This document shows positions 52,604 through 61,338 of a stretch of 64,000 nt of DNA, piece after piece. The translations under genes and the position numbers were made by a program. This DNA is from Leptospira biflexa serovar Patoc strain 'Patoc 1 (Paris)' (lineage in GTDB: Bacteria > Spirochaetota > Leptospiria > Leptospirales > Leptospiraceae), in NCBI RefSeq assembly GCF_000017685.1, contig NC_010602.1, positions 1,629,501-1,693,500 of the forward strand. The letters run 5' to 3'. The notes below the pieces were generated by a model. That model had not been told where the DNA came from. It made no database searches and worked only from the letters and a program-made list of their open reading frames with translations. Positions within the stretch are counted from its first letter, which is position 1. Each line of letters opens with the position of its first letter.

Positions 52604-53481
52604 AACAGTTTTTCTTTTCCCGTATCAAATCTCTGGCACTGGCACTTCTTTTGTTAAGCCAAACCGTTTTCTGTAGTGACCAAACTTTTAAAAAAATCAC
52701 GTATGAACCAGTTACCTATGCACCTACAAAAGTATTGGTAAAACGTGCTGACCAAACAACAGTAAAACTACCGGAAAAACCTGCCATCTATGCTGTGATC
52801 CAAACCACACAAGGGGATCTAGTGGTTGAATTGTATGACACGGCAGCACCCAAAACCGTACAAAATTTTATCGATCTGGCACAAGGTGAGAAAGAGTTTC
52901 GAACAGAAAAAGGTTCCGAAAGACGACCATTTTATGATGGACTCAAATTCCACCGAGTGATTGAAAATTTTATGGCCCAAGGCGGATGCCCGAGAGGCGA
53001 CGGTACAGGCGGGCCTGGGTTTCAATTCGAGGATGAAATCAATGGAAAGGCATTGGGACTTGATAAATTGAAGGTCAAAGATGCTCCCCAATACCAAGCA
53101 CAATTACAAAGAGCCGTTTTATCTGAATTCAATATCAAGTCTCGCCAAGAGTTTGAGGAAAAAAGGACTGAAGTAGAAAAAGCATACCAGGAAGCAATGG
53201 AGTTACCAGTTTTGGAAGTCCTATACCGAGTGGGATATCGTTTTAACGAAGTTGTACCAAGTAAAAAAGCTACCCGTGGTGCTCTTGCGATGGCAAACGC
53301 CGGCCCGAATTCAAATGGTTCTCAATTTTTTATCAACCAAGTTGACACTCCTCATTTGGATGGACTTCATACAGTGTTTGGTTTTTTAATCACAGGGTAT
53401 GATGTGCTTGACCGAATCATTGAAAAGGGGAATCTTCAAACAACCATTCGTAAGGTTCTCATTTTAGATAAAAGGCAATGA
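52600..53481 (+). CDS. Exported peptidyl-prolyl cis-trans isomerase (cyclophilin type)
   Basis: 293 aa. Signal sequence ([16 protein letters not shown]) with a Cys that could be lipidated. A cyclophilin domain is split by an insertion: [27 protein letters not shown] and [37 protein letters not shown], then a helical insert of about 70 residues ([35 protein letters not shown]), then [22 protein letters not shown] and [21 protein letters not shown]. The active-site Arg (FHRV) is present. Likely a periplasmic protein-folding catalyst. It overlaps both neighbours by 4 bp. Confidence 0.9.
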
Positions 53482-54077
53482 ACTACTCAGAAGGCATAGA
53501 AGTCATTCAAAAATACACATCGGGTTCTTCCGTAGAACCTGTGTTAAAATTCATTATGACTGTCCCTCACAATGAAGAGGCCTTTGCCAATGCATTGGAT
53601 GAAATTGGTGGGATCAATCGTTACCCAGATACCTTCGTAGGACTACTTAGTTTTATTAGCTTCAATTTAGGCCAAAAGGCAAAGATGAACCAATTGTATG
53701 AAACCGCATTGGATAAATATGAGGCCTTAAACCAAGTCACCGCCAAACGAAGGCCAACAGAAGAAGAAGCCAAAATCAAAAGGACCCTTACCGATTTTAT
53801 CTTAAAAATTGAGAAAGTCTTTGAGATCCAAGATTTAACCGATGAAAGTTTAGTGAAAGAATTGAATCGATTTGTCTCGGAAGCGAACCTATATGGCGTG
53901 ACGGAAAACGAAATCAAAAACCTGAAACTGGCATCCAAAACGGTGGCGCTCATAGAACCACATTTGGACAAACAAAGGGAAAACTATTACCAATACAAAA
54001 AATTGGGATCCGTGATGGAAAGACTCATTCGAATTGCCAATTACATCCTGGACGAAGCTAAATTAGGAACAGCCTAA
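53478..54077 (+). CDS. Conserved hypothetical protein, 199 aa
   Basis: Unknown family. Nearly all-helical, charged, without signal peptide or membrane helix, so cytoplasmic. It holds a repeated-helix feel (QLYETALDKYEALNQVTAKRRPTEEEAKIKRTLTDFILKIEKVFE) that could be a TPR-like or adaptor fold. It begins with ATG overlapping the cyclophilin stop, so the two are translated together. The context (argH, cyclophilin) gives no functional hint. Confidence 0.8.
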   Translation: MNYSEGIEVIQKYTSGSSVEPVLKFIMTVPHNEEAFANALDEIGGINRYPDTFVGLLSFISFNLGQKAKMNQLYETALDKYEALNQVTAKRRPTEEEAKIKRTLTDFILKIEKVFEIQDLTDESLVKELNRFVSEANLYGVTENEIKNLKLASKTVALIEPHLDKQRENYYQYKKLGSVMERLIRIANYILDEAKLGTA

Positions 54078-54156
54078 GGGAAAAAGAAGGATCAAACCTT
54101 CGATTTCGCTAAAATTTCTGTCGGAAATTTGTCCCATTGCCGAAATTCTATAGTGA

Positions 54157-55143
54157 ATGCGCTTCGTACCATTTTACATCATTTTGGGAATTTTGGTCTC
54201 CCATTCCTTATTTTCATTCCCTGACCGGGATGCGCGTGGGGAACGAGTTGAGAATTTTATTGCCCTACAATCAAAGATCAGTGTGAGCCTCACCAAACGC
54301 AGTTACGAAGCGGGGGAAAGGATCCCACTCACATTTTCCATCACCAATACAGGGAAAGAAGTGGTTCGTATTTTCCCTTCCTTTGATTTTCGTTATTCCT
54401 TTCAAATCATAGTCAAAGACGAGAACGATCGGATCCTCCCACCAATCGAAGACCCTGATTTTCCTGATCCCATTCTCAAACGAAGGACTACCATTGTCAA
54501 TTTGGTGGGCGATGAAAACAAAGAGGTGAGCCTTCACCGAAATGAATCCTTTTCCAAGACCATTTACTTGGATGAACACTACCAGTTTTTGCCTGACCAA
54601 AAATTTTATATCACTGGTTATTTTTATCCCAATTACACAGAAGATAAATCAGCATTCCTTCGTTCCCAAAACACAGTGGGATTTTTATTCCAAAATCCGA
54701 AACTTCAACGCAAGGAATCGGTAAACCGCCAAATGACTGAAAGTGGCGGACTTTCCCCTGAAGAGGTTATCTTTTTATTCCTTGGCGCTGAGATGAAAAA
54801 AAGATGGGAATACCATTTTAAATGGATCGATTTTTCTGAATACATCTTGGCTTATGATCGTTATAGCAGTGCTTATGCAGAAGCAAATGTGGGTGAGCGG
54901 GAAACCATCATCGAAGATTTTAAAGAGTATTTGACGGAGTCCCCCTCAGGTGCATTAAAATACTTTAAGGTGATGAGTGTGGATTACCCCTCCAAACGAG
55001 ATGCTCGTGTCCAAGTGTATGTAGAAAGAATGATGGGTCGGTTCAAAACAAGGTACGAATATATATACACCTTGCGACAAGAAGAAGGAAGCCGAGTTGG
55101 ATTTTGGCAGATTAAAAACTTACTCGTAAAGGTAAAAAAATGA
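54157..55143 (+). CDS. Exported hypothetical protein, 328 aa
   Basis: Signal peptide MRFVPFYIILGILVSHSLFSFP. The mature N-terminal part (about 35-165) has an immunoglobulin/BsuPI-like beta pattern: ISVSLTKRSYEAGERIPLTFSITNTGKEVVRIFPSF. The C-terminal part (about 180-328) is helical/beta with EEVIFLFLGAEMKKRWEYHFKWIDFSEYI and a conserved NTF2-like feel. Unknown function. It overlaps the fliM start by 4 bp, so expression is tied to the motor switch gene; a role in periplasmic flagella is possible but unproved. Confidence 0.8.
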   Translation: MRFVPFYIILGILVSHSLFSFPDRDARGERVENFIALQSKISVSLTKRSYEAGERIPLTFSITNTGKEVVRIFPSFDFRYSFQIIVKDENDRILPPIEDPDFPDPILKRRTTIVNLVGDENKEVSLHRNESFSKTIYLDEHYQFLPDQKFYITGYFYPNYTEDKSAFLRSQNTVGFLFQNPKLQRKESVNRQMTESGGLSPEEVIFLFLGAEMKKRWEYHFKWIDFSEYILAYDRYSSAYAEANVGERETIIEDFKEYLTESPSGALKYFKVMSVDYPSKRDARVQVYVERMMGRFKTRYEYIYTLRQEEGSRVGFWQIKNLLVKVKK

Positions 55144-56165
55144 CGGAAATCCTTTCCCAAGACGAAATTGATGCCCTGTTAAATGCCATCTCCTCTGGAG
55201 AAGTTTCGGAGGATGAATACTCGTCCGTTGGGGAACAAAAAAAAGTCAAAATTTACGACTTCAAACGTCCGGATAAATTTTCAAAAGACCAAATTCGTAC
55301 ACTCCAGATGATGCACGAGATCTTTGCTCGTTTGGCAACCACAGGACTTTCTGCACAGCTCCGAGCCCTCGTCGTAGTGCACGTAGCTTCGGTGGACCAG
55401 TTAACTTACGAAGAATTCATTCGTTCCATTCCAAATCCCACAACCCTTGCTGTGATCAATATGGACCCTCTCCGAGGATCCGCCATTTTAGAAATTGACC
55501 CTTCCATTTCCTTTACCATCATCGATCGTCTGTTTGGTGGTAAGGGTGAGTCTTCGAAAGTCAACCGTGAACTTTCCGATATTGAGTTATCGGTAATGGA
55601 AGGGATCATCGTCAGAATCCTTGGAAACTTACGCGAGTCTTGGTCAACGGTGATCGACTTACGTCCTAGGCTCGGAAACATCGAAACAAACCCGCAGTTC
55701 GCACAGGTTGTTCCTCCCAATGACATGGTGGTATTAATTACCTTGGAAACAAAAGTAGGGGAAGTGGAAAGGATGACAAACCTTTGTATTCCTTACATCA
55801 CCATTGAACCTATCATCAATAAACTCTCTGCACAGTATTGGTATTCCTCGATTCGAAAAGGGGAAGTGGATGAAAACCGTGCCGTCATCCAAGAACGTCT
55901 CGACCAAGTGAAAATCCCTCTCATTTCTGAAGTGGGAAGCGTGGATATTTCTCTCAATGATCTCATGAACTTACATGTCGGAGATGTGATCAAATTGGAG
56001 AATACGCCCATCAAAACCGACCTGATGGTGAAAGTGGGGGACAGAAGTAAATTCAAAGCCACACCAGGACGCGTGGGAAACCGCCTAGCTATCCAAATTG
56101 GTGATAGCATTGAGGACATTCCTGACGAACTCCTCGGTTCCACCAGATCGGAACAAGAATACTGA
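55140..56165 (+). CDS. fliM: Flagellar motor switch protein FliM
   Basis: C-ring protein that binds phospho-CheY and FliG. 341 aa. CheY-binding N-terminal peptide LSQDEIDALLNAI (about 5-17), the middle CheC-like domain with GGxG motif (IDRLFGGKGESSKVNRELSDIEL) and the C-terminal SpoA domain (LNDLMNLHVGDVIKLENTPIKTDLMVKVGDRSKFKATPG). Its ATG lies inside the stop of the upstream exported-protein gene. fliN is 8 kb upstream, each with separate neighbours. Confidence 0.97.
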   Translation: MTEILSQDEIDALLNAISSGEVSEDEYSSVGEQKKVKIYDFKRPDKFSKDQIRTLQMMHEIFARLATTGLSAQLRALVVVHVASVDQLTYEEFIRSIPNPTTLAVINMDPLRGSAILEIDPSISFTIIDRLFGGKGESSKVNRELSDIELSVMEGIIVRILGNLRESWSTVIDLRPRLGNIETNPQFAQVVPPNDMVVLITLETKVGEVERMTNLCIPYITIEPIINKLSAQYWYSSIRKGEVDENRAVIQERLDQVKIPLISEVGSVDISLNDLMNLHVGDVIKLENTPIKTDLMVKVGDRSKFKATPGRVGNRLAIQIGDSIEDIPDELLGSTRSEQEY

Positions 56166-56205
56166 TTTGATTCGCTAAACAGGGTTTATGTGAAGATTAA
56201 ACCAA

Positions 56206-57708
56206 ATGAAATTCAACTTAGTATTGTTTTGTACAAATTTGAAGAACCTCCCGTTTAGAATTAAAAAAAATACAAAAAATTTGAAATCCCTTTTAACATT
56301 TATGTATGATGATAAGGTGATCTCCAAAAAAACCATTTCCTTGCCAAGTTGGAAACTTCCTCTTTTGGCGTTTGGATTTCTAATGATGGTATTTACATTT
56401 CCTTCCTTAGAAGGAAAATCCAAAATCCCTGACAAAAAAAAATCTCCTCATCTCACTTCAGTTCGGCAAACCATTGTTTTATCCATTGATGGATTCCCTG
56501 CCTATTACTGGACCGATCCAAAATACCATGCCTACTTTCCCCATTTAGCAGAGCTCTTCCGAACGTATGGAGTGAATGAAATTGAAACCGTCAATCCATC
56601 GGTAACCTACCCAGCACACACTTCAATGGTGACGGGTATGGATCCTGCGAAACATGGAATTTATAATAATACACTTTCGGATCCTTTTGAAAAGAATGAT
56701 GGGGGTTGGATGTGGTATGCGGAAGACATTCGAACTCCTACAATTTGGGATTTGGCAAAAAAGAATCAGAAAACCACAGCCAATGTATTTTGGCCAGTGA
56801 CGGTCGGTGCCGAAATGGATTGGAATCTTCCTCAGTATTGGCGAAAAAAAAATCCAGAAGATGACAAACTTCTCCGTGCCTTATCCACAAAAGGATTACA
56901 CAAAGAAATCGAGAAGGCCGTAGGATCTCCGTTAAACGACGTTTCGAAAGATGAAGTGAAATTAAAAACCGCGACCTGGCTTTTTCAAAAGAAAAAACCA
57001 AATTTGATGTTTGTTTATACTACGGATTTAGACACAAACCACCATGGATATGGGCCAGGTTCGGAACGGGCACTCGTTCGGCTTTTGGAATTGGATCAGG
57101 CGATCTTAAATTTTTTAAAATCCGTTGGGGCGTTCTCTCCGAAGGGACCCGCCATTGTCATTGTATCAGATCATGGGTTTGATTCGGCGGATGCGGTTTG
57201 TGCTCCCAATGTCATCCTTAAACATCGTGGGTTTTTGAATGAGGAACAGGCTACCTACCAAATGACCTTTAAAAGTTCAGGTGGCACATCAATCCTCCTT
57301 CCCGCAACAAACGCGAAAATTTCCCCAAAAGACATTGATTCCGTTGTGAGTGATGTGTTACAATCCTGTCCAGGGGCAGAGTGGATCCCAAGAAATGAAC
57401 TTTCTCTTCAAGATGGAAATCTTACGAGTTCAGAGACTTTACATGAGATCCAGACCAAAATCCATCCCGAAGCCTTGGGACTCTTTCGCACATCGCAATC
57501 TTTATTCTTTAGTGGAACTAGAAAGGGTGAAGTATGGAGTCAGTCCCAAACAAAAATTCATGGCCATGGTTATTGGAATGCTCATCCCAAAATGAAGACC
57601 ATTGGTTTTGTTTATGACCCGAGAGGGAAACAACACAAATTCCAATCGGTCAAAGATGTATTTGTGATCGTTAAGGATTTGTTGGATTTAAAAGATTCCA
57701 AGAGATAA
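56206..57708 (+). CDS. Alkaline-phosphatase-superfamily phosphodiesterase (NPP/ENPP type)
   Basis: 500 aa from the ATG at 56206; an ATG at 56302 would give a shorter N-terminus before the membrane/signal segment KLPLLAFGFLMMVFTFPSLEG. The NPP family motifs are all visible: metal Asp in VLSIDGFPAYYW, nucleophile Thr in NPSVTYPAHTSMVTGMDPAKHG near residue 133, DLDTNHHGYGPGS, VSDHGFDSADA and HGHGYWN. Such enzymes cut nucleotide pyrophosphates or phosphodiesters outside the cytoplasm, so a signal anchor fits. Substrate unknown. It lies 40 bp after fliM on the same strand. Confidence 0.9.
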   Translation: MKFNLVLFCTNLKNLPFRIKKNTKNLKSLLTFMYDDKVISKKTISLPSWKLPLLAFGFLMMVFTFPSLEGKSKIPDKKKSPHLTSVRQTIVLSIDGFPAYYWTDPKYHAYFPHLAELFRTYGVNEIETVNPSVTYPAHTSMVTGMDPAKHGIYNNTLSDPFEKNDGGWMWYAEDIRTPTIWDLAKKNQKTTANVFWPVTVGAEMDWNLPQYWRKKNPEDDKLLRALSTKGLHKEIEKAVGSPLNDVSKDEVKLKTATWLFQKKKPNLMFVYTTDLDTNHHGYGPGSERALVRLLELDQAILNFLKSVGAFSPKGPAIVIVSDHGFDSADAVCAPNVILKHRGFLNEEQATYQMTFKSSGGTSILLPATNAKISPKDIDSVVSDVLQSCPGAEWIPRNELSLQDGNLTSSETLHEIQTKIHPEALGLFRTSQSLFFSGTRKGEVWSQSQTKIHGHGYWNAHPKMKTIGFVYDPRGKQHKFQSVKDVFVIVKDLLDLKDSKR

Positions 57709-57789
57709 CGTTCTCGTTTCACCGATAAAGCGACATTTCCTAATTCATTCCGATGTGCCCACCCGATGTTACTTTTGAATTTTAGAGGT

Positions 57790-58008
57790 TTAGTGTTTTT
57801 TCCAATGGATGCATTCACCAGGACACTCATCCATTTCCTTTTGCACCTTTTTTGTATCTTCTTCTGGGATCATTGCATCATTAATGTCAGATCCAGCTAA
57901 GTGAGTTTGGGATAAATCATCTTCATCCATCATAAAATACTTGGGCAAATTATCAGCGCATTGGTTGCAAGAAGTACAATTGTCTTTGTCTACATAAGCC
58001 TTTCTCAT
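57790..58008 (-). CDS. Ferredoxin, single 4Fe-4S cluster
   Basis: 72 aa. CTSCNQC (Cys11, 14, 17) and a later CPGECIHW give the cysteines of one [4Fe-4S] cluster; the short acidic spacer is DEDDLSQTHLAGSDINDAMIPEEDTKK. It may carry electrons for an unknown reductase. It overlaps the SemiSWEET stop by 4 bp and is the last gene of the queF-SemiSWEET-ferredoxin operon. Confidence 0.9.
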   Translation of the reverse strand: MRKAYVDKDNCTSCNQCADNLPKYFMMDEDDLSQTHLAGSDINDAMIPEEDTKKVQKEMDECPGECIHWKKH

Positions 58009-58262
58009 GTTTGATTCCCTTCTGTGAGTTTATAGTATAGAATGATCGTTACAAAAAATAATGTGACTACATTGGCAAGGATGATGGGTAAATCAGAACG
58101 GAGTATCCCATACACAAACCATAACACCACACCCAAAAAAAACATGATGTACATATTCCGGCTGATGTCCCTTGTTTGTTTTGTCATGACGACTCGTAAG
58201 ACTTGGGGCAAAAAGGAAACCGTTGTTAAAAATGCTGCCACATACCCAATTAGGTTTTCCAT
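58005..58262 (-). CDS. SemiSWEET sugar transporter
   Basis: 85 aa, three transmembrane helices: about 4-21, 40-58 and 64-82. The PQ-loop motif SFLPQV has Pro19-Gln20 in the first helix, where it acts as a hinge. Two subunits form a full transporter. The sequence agrees with my memory of the L. biflexa SemiSWEET used for crystal structures. It lies directly after queF (stop at 58263) and overlaps the ferredoxin gene, so co-expression is likely. Confidence 0.93.
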   Translation of the reverse strand: MENLIGYVAAFLTTVSFLPQVLRVVMTKQTRDISRNMYIMFFLGVVLWFVYGILRSDLPIILANVVTLFFVTIILYYKLTEGNQT

Positions 58263-58664
58263 TTATGCTTTGTACTCTCGTTTCACTACCGTTTTCACTC
58301 CACCGCGAACATTATAATCACCAATGACCTTGGCATAGAGAGGATCGATGGCTTTGACAAAGTCTTCCAAGATTTTATTGACTACATTTTCGTGGAAAAT
58401 GCCTACATTTCGGTAGGCCATCATGTATTCTTTCAGAGATTTTAATTCAGCACATTTTTCCCTGGGAATGTATTCAATGTAGATGGTTCCAAAGTCAGGT
58501 AGACCCGTTTTGGGGCAAACGGCAGTGAATTCAGGGATGGTAAATTCGATATTGTATTCTTTACCGGCATAAACATTGGCAAACCATTCGATCGCAGGGG
58601 TGGTCCAAGCCGGGATATGGTCTTGTTTGTCCTCATAAGAAGATTCTGATTTTTTTTCCGACAT
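58263..58664 (-). CDS. queF: NADPH-dependent 7-cyano-7-deazaguanine (preQ0) reductase
   Basis: Reduces preQ0 to preQ1 in queuosine tRNA modification. 133 aa, the short single-domain type. The thioimide-forming Cys50 and the acid Asp57 are in FTAVCPKTGLPDFG; the NADPH motif is ELKSLKEYMMAYRNVGIFHE. No preQ1 riboswitch is seen in the 42-bp gap to the divergent guaA. First gene of a three-gene operon. Confidence 0.95.
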   Translation of the reverse strand: MSEKKSESSYEDKQDHIPAWTTPAIEWFANVYAGKEYNIEFTIPEFTAVCPKTGLPDFGTIYIEYIPREKCAELKSLKEYMMAYRNVGIFHENVVNKILEDFVKAIDPLYAKVIGDYNVRGGVKTVVKREYKA

Positions 58665-58706
58665 TTGTTTACCCCGACATAAACAAAATTATTTTGGAAC
58701 CATCCC

Positions 58707-60506
58707 ATGACAAGTGATAAAAAAATCGCAGTCGTCGATTTCGGCGGCCAGTATGCTCATCTCATTGCTTCCCGTATCCGAAGGTTAGGAGCCTATACCG
58801 AAATCCTATCCAATGAAGAACCCTTGTCTCGCTACGAGTCCTATGCGGGTATCATCCTTTCAGGAGGACCAAGCAGCGTCTATGAAACGGGAGCACCGCT
58901 TTTGCCAGCTGGTTTTTTTGATACTTCCGTTCCTGTGCTAGGAATTTGTTACGGCCACCAGCTCATGATGAAGACACTCGGTGGCGAAGTGGTTTCAGCG
59001 AGCACAAAAGAATACGGACCGGCGATCCTTGAAATTGAAAATCCAAATTCACCCTTGTCCCAATCACTTTCTCTAAAAACAAAGGTTTGGATGAGTCATG
59101 GTGATGAGGTGGTTCGATTACCAAATGATTTCCAGGTGATTGCAAAGTCAGATCACTGCCGTTATGCGTTTGTCTCTCATCCTTCTAAAAACCTTTTTGG
59201 CATCCAATTCCACCCAGAGGTGACGCATTCCGAAGAAGGAGAAATTTTACTAAAAAACTTTGTGGAGTTATGTGGGGCTTCTGGTACTTGGAGCATCCAA
59301 CATTTTTTGGACGAACAAATCCAAAGTTTACAGAAAAAAGTTCCAGAAGGGAAAAATGTATTTTTACTCGTTTCCGGTGGAGTGGACTCATCTGTCGCAT
59401 ACCTTTTACTGGCAAAGGCACTTGGAAAGGACCGGGTGAAGGGATTACTCGTTGATACAGGGTTTATGCGTAAAAATGAAGTGAAGGACCTAATGGATAA
59501 TTTACACCATGTAGGATTTGACCTTACCATTTGGGATGAAAGTGAAGTATTTTACAAATCCCTACAAAATGAATTTGAACCCGAGAAAAAAAGAAGGATT
59601 GTTGGGGATTTATTTTTAGAGGCACAAGGAAAAGCCACCACATCTCTTGGACTTGACGCCGAACACTGGTTACTTGGCCAAGGAACGATTTACCCGGATA
59701 CCATCGAATCAGGTGGAACCAAACATTCTCATAAAATCAAAACACACCACAATCGTGTCCCTCAAATTGAAGCCCTGATCCGCGAAGGCAAAATTGTGGA
59801 ACCCATCGCCGATCTTTATAAAGACGAGGTGAGAGAACTTGGCCGAACACTAGGCCTTCCGGAAAGGTGGATTGAACGCCATCCCTTTCCAGGACCTGGA
59901 CTTGTCGTGCGAATGATTGCCAGTCCCAGAACAAGTCCCCCCAATATTGATTTTAGCATTTGGAAAGAAAAAATCCCAAAGGCCGAAATCCAAATATTAC
60001 CCATTCTTTCAGTGGGAGTCCAAGGAGACCAAAGGAGTTACGCACATTGTGCTGTACTCAGTGACTTCACATCAGATTGGAAGGAATTAGACAATTTGTC
60101 TGTTGAAATTACCAATACCAAAAAAGAGATCAATCGAGTGGTACTGGCACCAGGGATCACTCATTTTGAAAAAGATTTCTTTTATACAAAACTAACCTTA
60201 GACAAAACTCATGCTGATATTTTGCGAGATGCTGATGCGATCGTGAATCAGATTTTATATGATGAGTCCATTCATAATCAAATTTGGCAGATGCCAGTCG
60301 TACTTGTGCCTGTGGGATTACGAGAAAATTCCTACGGTGTGGTTTTACGTCCTGTAGAATCCACAGAAGCGATGACTGCTAATTTTTACCAAATGAATCG
60401 TAATATTTTAGCAAGGATCACAAAGGAACTCTTGGAACTTCCTCAGATTTCACTTGTGATGTATGATCTTACCCACAAACCCCCAGGAACCATTGAATGG
60501 GAATAG
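58707..60506 (+). CDS. guaA: GMP synthase (glutamine-hydrolysing), long eukaryote-like form
   Basis: Turns XMP, ATP and glutamine into GMP. 599 aa, against about 525 for ordinary bacterial GuaA. The class I glutaminase has Cys81 in LGICYGHQLMM and FHPEVTHS; the ATP pyrophosphatase P-loop is SGGVDSS near 223. The C-terminal dimerisation region differs: after the P-loop domain comes LPILSVGVQGDQRSYAHCAVLS near 432, then a spacer with DWKELDNL and LRDADAIVNQIL, and QMPVVLVPVG, ending VMYDLTHKPPGTIEWE. This order and wording match my memory of human GMPS, which has a duplicated dimerisation domain. Divergent from queF. Confidence 0.95.
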   Translation: MTSDKKIAVVDFGGQYAHLIASRIRRLGAYTEILSNEEPLSRYESYAGIILSGGPSSVYETGAPLLPAGFFDTSVPVLGICYGHQLMMKTLGGEVVSASTKEYGPAILEIENPNSPLSQSLSLKTKVWMSHGDEVVRLPNDFQVIAKSDHCRYAFVSHPSKNLFGIQFHPEVTHSEEGEILLKNFVELCGASGTWSIQHFLDEQIQSLQKKVPEGKNVFLLVSGGVDSSVAYLLLAKALGKDRVKGLLVDTGFMRKNEVKDLMDNLHHVGFDLTIWDESEVFYKSLQNEFEPEKKRRIVGDLFLEAQGKATTSLGLDAEHWLLGQGTIYPDTIESGGTKHSHKIKTHHNRVPQIEALIREGKIVEPIADLYKDEVRELGRTLGLPERWIERHPFPGPGLVVRMIASPRTSPPNIDFSIWKEKIPKAEIQILPILSVGVQGDQRSYAHCAVLSDFTSDWKELDNLSVEITNTKKEINRVVLAPGITHFEKDFFYTKLTLDKTHADILRDADAIVNQILYDESIHNQIWQMPVVLVPVGLRENSYGVVLRPVESTEAMTANFYQMNRNILARITKELLELPQISLVMYDLTHKPPGTIEWE

Positions 60507-60565
60507 GGGTGGGGGTTTTAGATTAGGTTGATTCGGGCGCTTTTTTGATTCGAAACCGACTCTGA

Positions 60566-60991
60566 TTAAGGGAGAAGGATCCAAAGTAAAGCCATTCCAC
60601 CCATTGTGAGTTCAGGAAGGCGTTTTTCGAAAAAACCTTTGTTTTCGTCTTCGACTTTTGTTTGTCCGTTTTCACTTGGTTCTGTTGATTCCGGTGATTT
60701 AGTTTCTTCCGTTTTCGATTTGGAAGCAAACATACCTGCAAAGAACCCTTGTTTTTCTTCCTCTTTCGGCGCTTCCCATTCTACGGGGAGTGTTGTCACT
60801 TCAACTGCATTTTTCTTAAACGCTTGTTTGGTGCCGTCTTTCGATTCGACCAAAACATAATTGGCAGTAGGAGAAGAAGTTTTTACATTTTCGAATACTT
60901 CTTTTGTGGCTTTGACTTTCACCGTATCAGCGAGTAATGAGGGAAGGGAAAATGATAAAATGGTGACAATTACAATTCGTTGCAGGTTCAT
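60566..60991 (-). CDS. Small exported protein with a C-terminal membrane helix
   Basis: 141 aa, unknown family. Signal peptide MNLQRIVIVTILSFSLPSLLA; a short beta-rich part (DTVKVKATKEVFENVKTSSPTANYVLVESKDG) recalling an SH3-like or translocation-linked domain; a Lys/Glu/Thr/Ser-rich disordered middle; and a C-terminal helix (TMGGMALLWILLP). Converges with guaA (60 bp apart). No role can be assigned. Confidence 0.75.
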   Translation of the reverse strand: MNLQRIVIVTILSFSLPSLLADTVKVKATKEVFENVKTSSPTANYVLVESKDGTKQAFKKNAVEVTTLPVEWEAPKEEEKQGFFAGMFASKSKTEETKSPESTEPSENGQTKVEDENKGFFEKRLPELTMGGMALLWILLP

Positions 60992-61080
60992 AATTGCAGT
61001 GCATCTTGAGAAAAAAAGGGGAGCAATTTGATTTTTGGAAGAATTGTTACAATCCGATGAAAAGTGAAATCAGTTTCCAT

Positions 61081-61109
61081 TTGACACCAAGCCTTCCTAT
61101 TTTAGCCTA
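61081..61109 (+). promoter_or_regulatory. Promoter of the tRNA-Cys/tRNA-Leu pair
   Basis: Perfect -35 TTGACA (61081-61086), 17-bp spacer, and -10 TAGCCT (61104-61109), 15 bp before the tRNA-Cys 5' end. The placement is right for a stable-RNA promoter. Confidence 0.6.
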
Positions 61110-61124
61110 TCCAAAGTCACGATT

Positions 61125-61195
<71 letters not shown>

Positions 61196-61210
61196 AGTCT
61201 TACAACATAC

Positions 61211-61294
61211 GCCTGGATGGTGGAATTGGTAGACACACAGGACTTAAAATCCTGTGGGAGTAATCCCGTGCGGGTTCGATTCCCGCTCCAGGTA
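61211..61294 (+). tRNA. tRNA-Leu: tRNA-Leu (anticodon TAA)
   Basis: 84 nt, class II with a long variable arm (TGGGAGTAATCCCGT). Acceptor GCCTGGA pairs with TCCAGGT (one G-T); anticodon stem CAGGA/TCCTG with loop CTTAAAA, reading UUA; T arm CGGG/CCCG around TTCGATT; discriminator A. CCA is not encoded. It is followed directly by the repeat region. Confidence 0.93.
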
Positions 61295-61338
61295 TAAATC
61301 GAACGATTGCGAGTCAAAAAAAACGTAGCGACCCATAG

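Noticed and set aside
58665..58706. Possible preQ1 riboswitch before queF
   Set aside because: The 42-bp gap has no pseudoknot-like C-rich/A-rich pattern and also has to serve guaA.
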